From the NCBI GenBank assembly GCA_946055125.1, contig CAMGFF010000002.1, positions 1 through 23,930 of the forward strand: a stretch of 23,930 bases of DNA, read 5' to 3'. A program made the position numbers and the translations under genes. The notes below the pieces were generated by a model that did no database searches, had not been told where the DNA came from, and saw only the letters and a program-made list of their open reading frames with translations. The stretch is from an uncultured Prevotellaceae bacterium (GTDB lineage: Bacteria; Bacteroidota; Bacteroidia; Bacteroidales; Muribaculaceae). This document shows positions 22,894 through 23,930 of the stretch, in pieces; position 1 is the stretch's first letter, and every line of letters starts with the position of its first letter.

Positions 22894-23930
22894 CTAAAGT
22901 GAGTTCTCTATCGTTTTCACAAAGGACGAATATTGCTTCTCGTCCATCACCTTCAGGCCGCTCAGCACGGCGGCAAGCACGGCGTTGAGATGCTTGTGAA
23001 GCTCATGATAGCCTTTGGTGTCCTTGTATCGGCCACTGGCAAAAGCGTGCACCTGCTTTCTCACCAAGTCGTTCACCGCCTTGGCCTCAGCCCCACTCGG
23101 TATCTGTCCCTGTTCTTTGAGAAAGGGAAGAATGTTCCCCTTGAAATGCGCGTTGGCGGCATCGATGGTCGAGAAAGCGTTCACCACATTCTGCCACACC
23201 GTCTTCTGCCCACTGTTGAGCCGCGCCACTGAGGCCGACAGGCTCTTCACGCCCTCTTTCCACTGCCGCACGGCCTTGGAGTCATATTTCTTGCTGAGAA
23301 TCTCCATCCCCGTCAGGTAGTGCCCGGCAACCATCGCCACGGCACGGATTAGCTCTATTTTCTCCCTCTGGCTCGCCGGCACGGCAGCGCCAAGTGTGGC
23401 AAGATAGGCCTCATAGTCGCTCACCGTCTTCTCGGCTGCCGCCGGATCCACATATTGCAGCTCCTGCGAGTTAAGGTATTCGCTGTAAAGCTCATCCACC
23501 TTTCCCCACAGTATGTCGGCCATGCTGTCCCCGGCTGCGAAGCCAGTGCTCTGCTCTCGTGCTGCAATGTCGGCCCGCAAGCTGCTTATCTCAGCCTTCA
23601 GCGCTGTTATCTCCCGGGCTATGCTGTCCTCCCTGCACCATGCATTGTGTACATTCACGTGTCCCTCTCCTTTCTTCAGTGCTTTGCGCAAATCGGCAAG
23701 ACTCCTGCGAAGCTGTTTCATCGAGTCTTGCAAAGCCCGGTTCTCGCTCTTCAGCCGCTCCACCGTCTCTTTCTCGTACACTTCCACTTTCGATGCCTTG
23801 CCAGCGACATATTTCATGAAAGCTTCTTTAATCTTCTTTCCTACAAAAGCTTGTCTTTCTGCATCATTTACGTCCTTAACAGCGTCCTCAGCCGCTTTGT
23901 CGATAAGTTCCTCATCCACTTTCACATAGC
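22894..23930 (-). CDS. Coiled-coil protein of unknown function (5' end cut by window edge)
   Basis: At least 343 residues are visible. The frame remains open to the window edge: the codon before the GTG at 23925 is TAT, and no ATG occurs before residue 36. The true start therefore probably lies outside, and the GTG is only a possible start. The first 130 residues are strongly charged and helical with two coiled-coil stretches (VERLKSENRALQDSMKQLRR and REITALKAEISSLRADIAAR). The rest is a helical domain (DSMADILWGKVDELYSEYLN, QREKIELIRAVAMVAGHYL, NILPFLKEQGQIPSG). No signal peptide or membrane segment is seen in the visible part, which suggests a cytoplasmic or scaffold protein. It lies 8 bases ahead of the first paralogue and is probably an early gene of the same transcript. 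No named family is recognised. Confidence 0.75.
   Translation of the reverse strand, partial: YVKVDEELIDKAAEDAVKDVNDAERQAFVGKKIKEAFMKYVAGKASKVEVYEKETVERLKSENRALQDSMKQLRRSLADLRKALKKGEGHVNVHNAWCREDSIAREITALKAEISSLRADIAAREQSTGFAAGDSMADILWGKVDELYSEYLNSQELQYVDPAAAEKTVSDYEAYLATLGAAVPASQREKIELIRAVAMVAGHYLTGMEILSKKYDSKAVRQWKEGVKSLSASVARLNSGQKTVWQNVVNAFSTIDAANAHFKGNILPFLKEQGQIPSGAEAKAVNDLVRKQVHAFASGRYKDTKGYHELHKHLNAVLAAVLSGLKVMDEKQYSSFVKTIENSL

Noticed and set aside
1..23930. tRNA, rRNA, transposase or integrase genes
   Set aside because: Looked for on both strands by eye; no cloverleaf with a CCA end, no DDE/recombinase-like protein and no terminal repeats were noticed.

Overview
The window looks like a chromosomal segment of a Bacteroidales (Bacteroidota) bacterium, probably a gut lineage such as Muribaculaceae or Prevotellaceae. 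Evidence: three large secreted proteins end in domains resembling the type IX secretion system (T9SS) type A sorting signal; a DUF4836-type lipoprotein and a DUF4143-type ATPase are present; two promoter candidates fit the Bacteroidota -33 TTG / -7 TAnnTTTG pattern; and most starts lack a clear Shine-Dalgarno sequence. The genus assignment is inference. Almost all genes lie on the minus strand, so transcription runs from high to low coordinates.

Region 1 (1-1600, plus strand): the probable last codons of an upstream gene, a promoter candidate inside a 33-bp tandem triplicate, and an ATPase of the AAA/DUF4143 family. A strong hairpin separates it from the convergent minus-strand genes. Region 2 (1600-10050, minus): three exported, probably T9SS-secreted proteins. 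They are a repeat-built beta-domain protein with its own promoter and terminator, a subtilisin-like S8 protease, and a giant leucine-rich-repeat protein made of three similar modules. Protease and LRR gene are probably one transcript. A small YbjN-like gene follows at 10056-10529.

Region 3 (10720-15946, minus) is the most interesting. A caspase-like peptidase, a sigma-70 family factor, a one-pass membrane protein resembling an anti-sigma factor, and a TPR-CHAT peptidase lie in one tightly packed operon. Two boundaries are coupled (TAATG overlap and TGA-T-ATG). Both peptidases carry export signals, and the presumed anti-sigma factor has a short extracytoplasmic tail. A plausible model is that clan CD peptidases on the envelope side cut or sense the anti-sigma factor and free the sigma factor. 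This recalls type III-E CRISPR (Craspase), where a TPR-CHAT protease controls a sigma factor through a cleavable inhibitor, but no CRISPR or Cas gene is visible here.

Region 4 (16091-23930, minus): a DUF4836-like lipoprotein gene just upstream of the caspase operon, then, across a 199-bp gap, five closely spaced genes I cannot assign to named functions. They are a coiled-coil protein (cut by the window edge), two tandem paralogues with a shared NYDRR / NGF-VE domain, a protein with three small beta modules and a Pro-Thr linker, and a membrane-anchored protein with five carboxypeptidase-regulatory-like modules and a distinct C-terminal domain. Their packing suggests one transcript. Whether they belong with the peptidase-sigma operon is inference from adjacency only.
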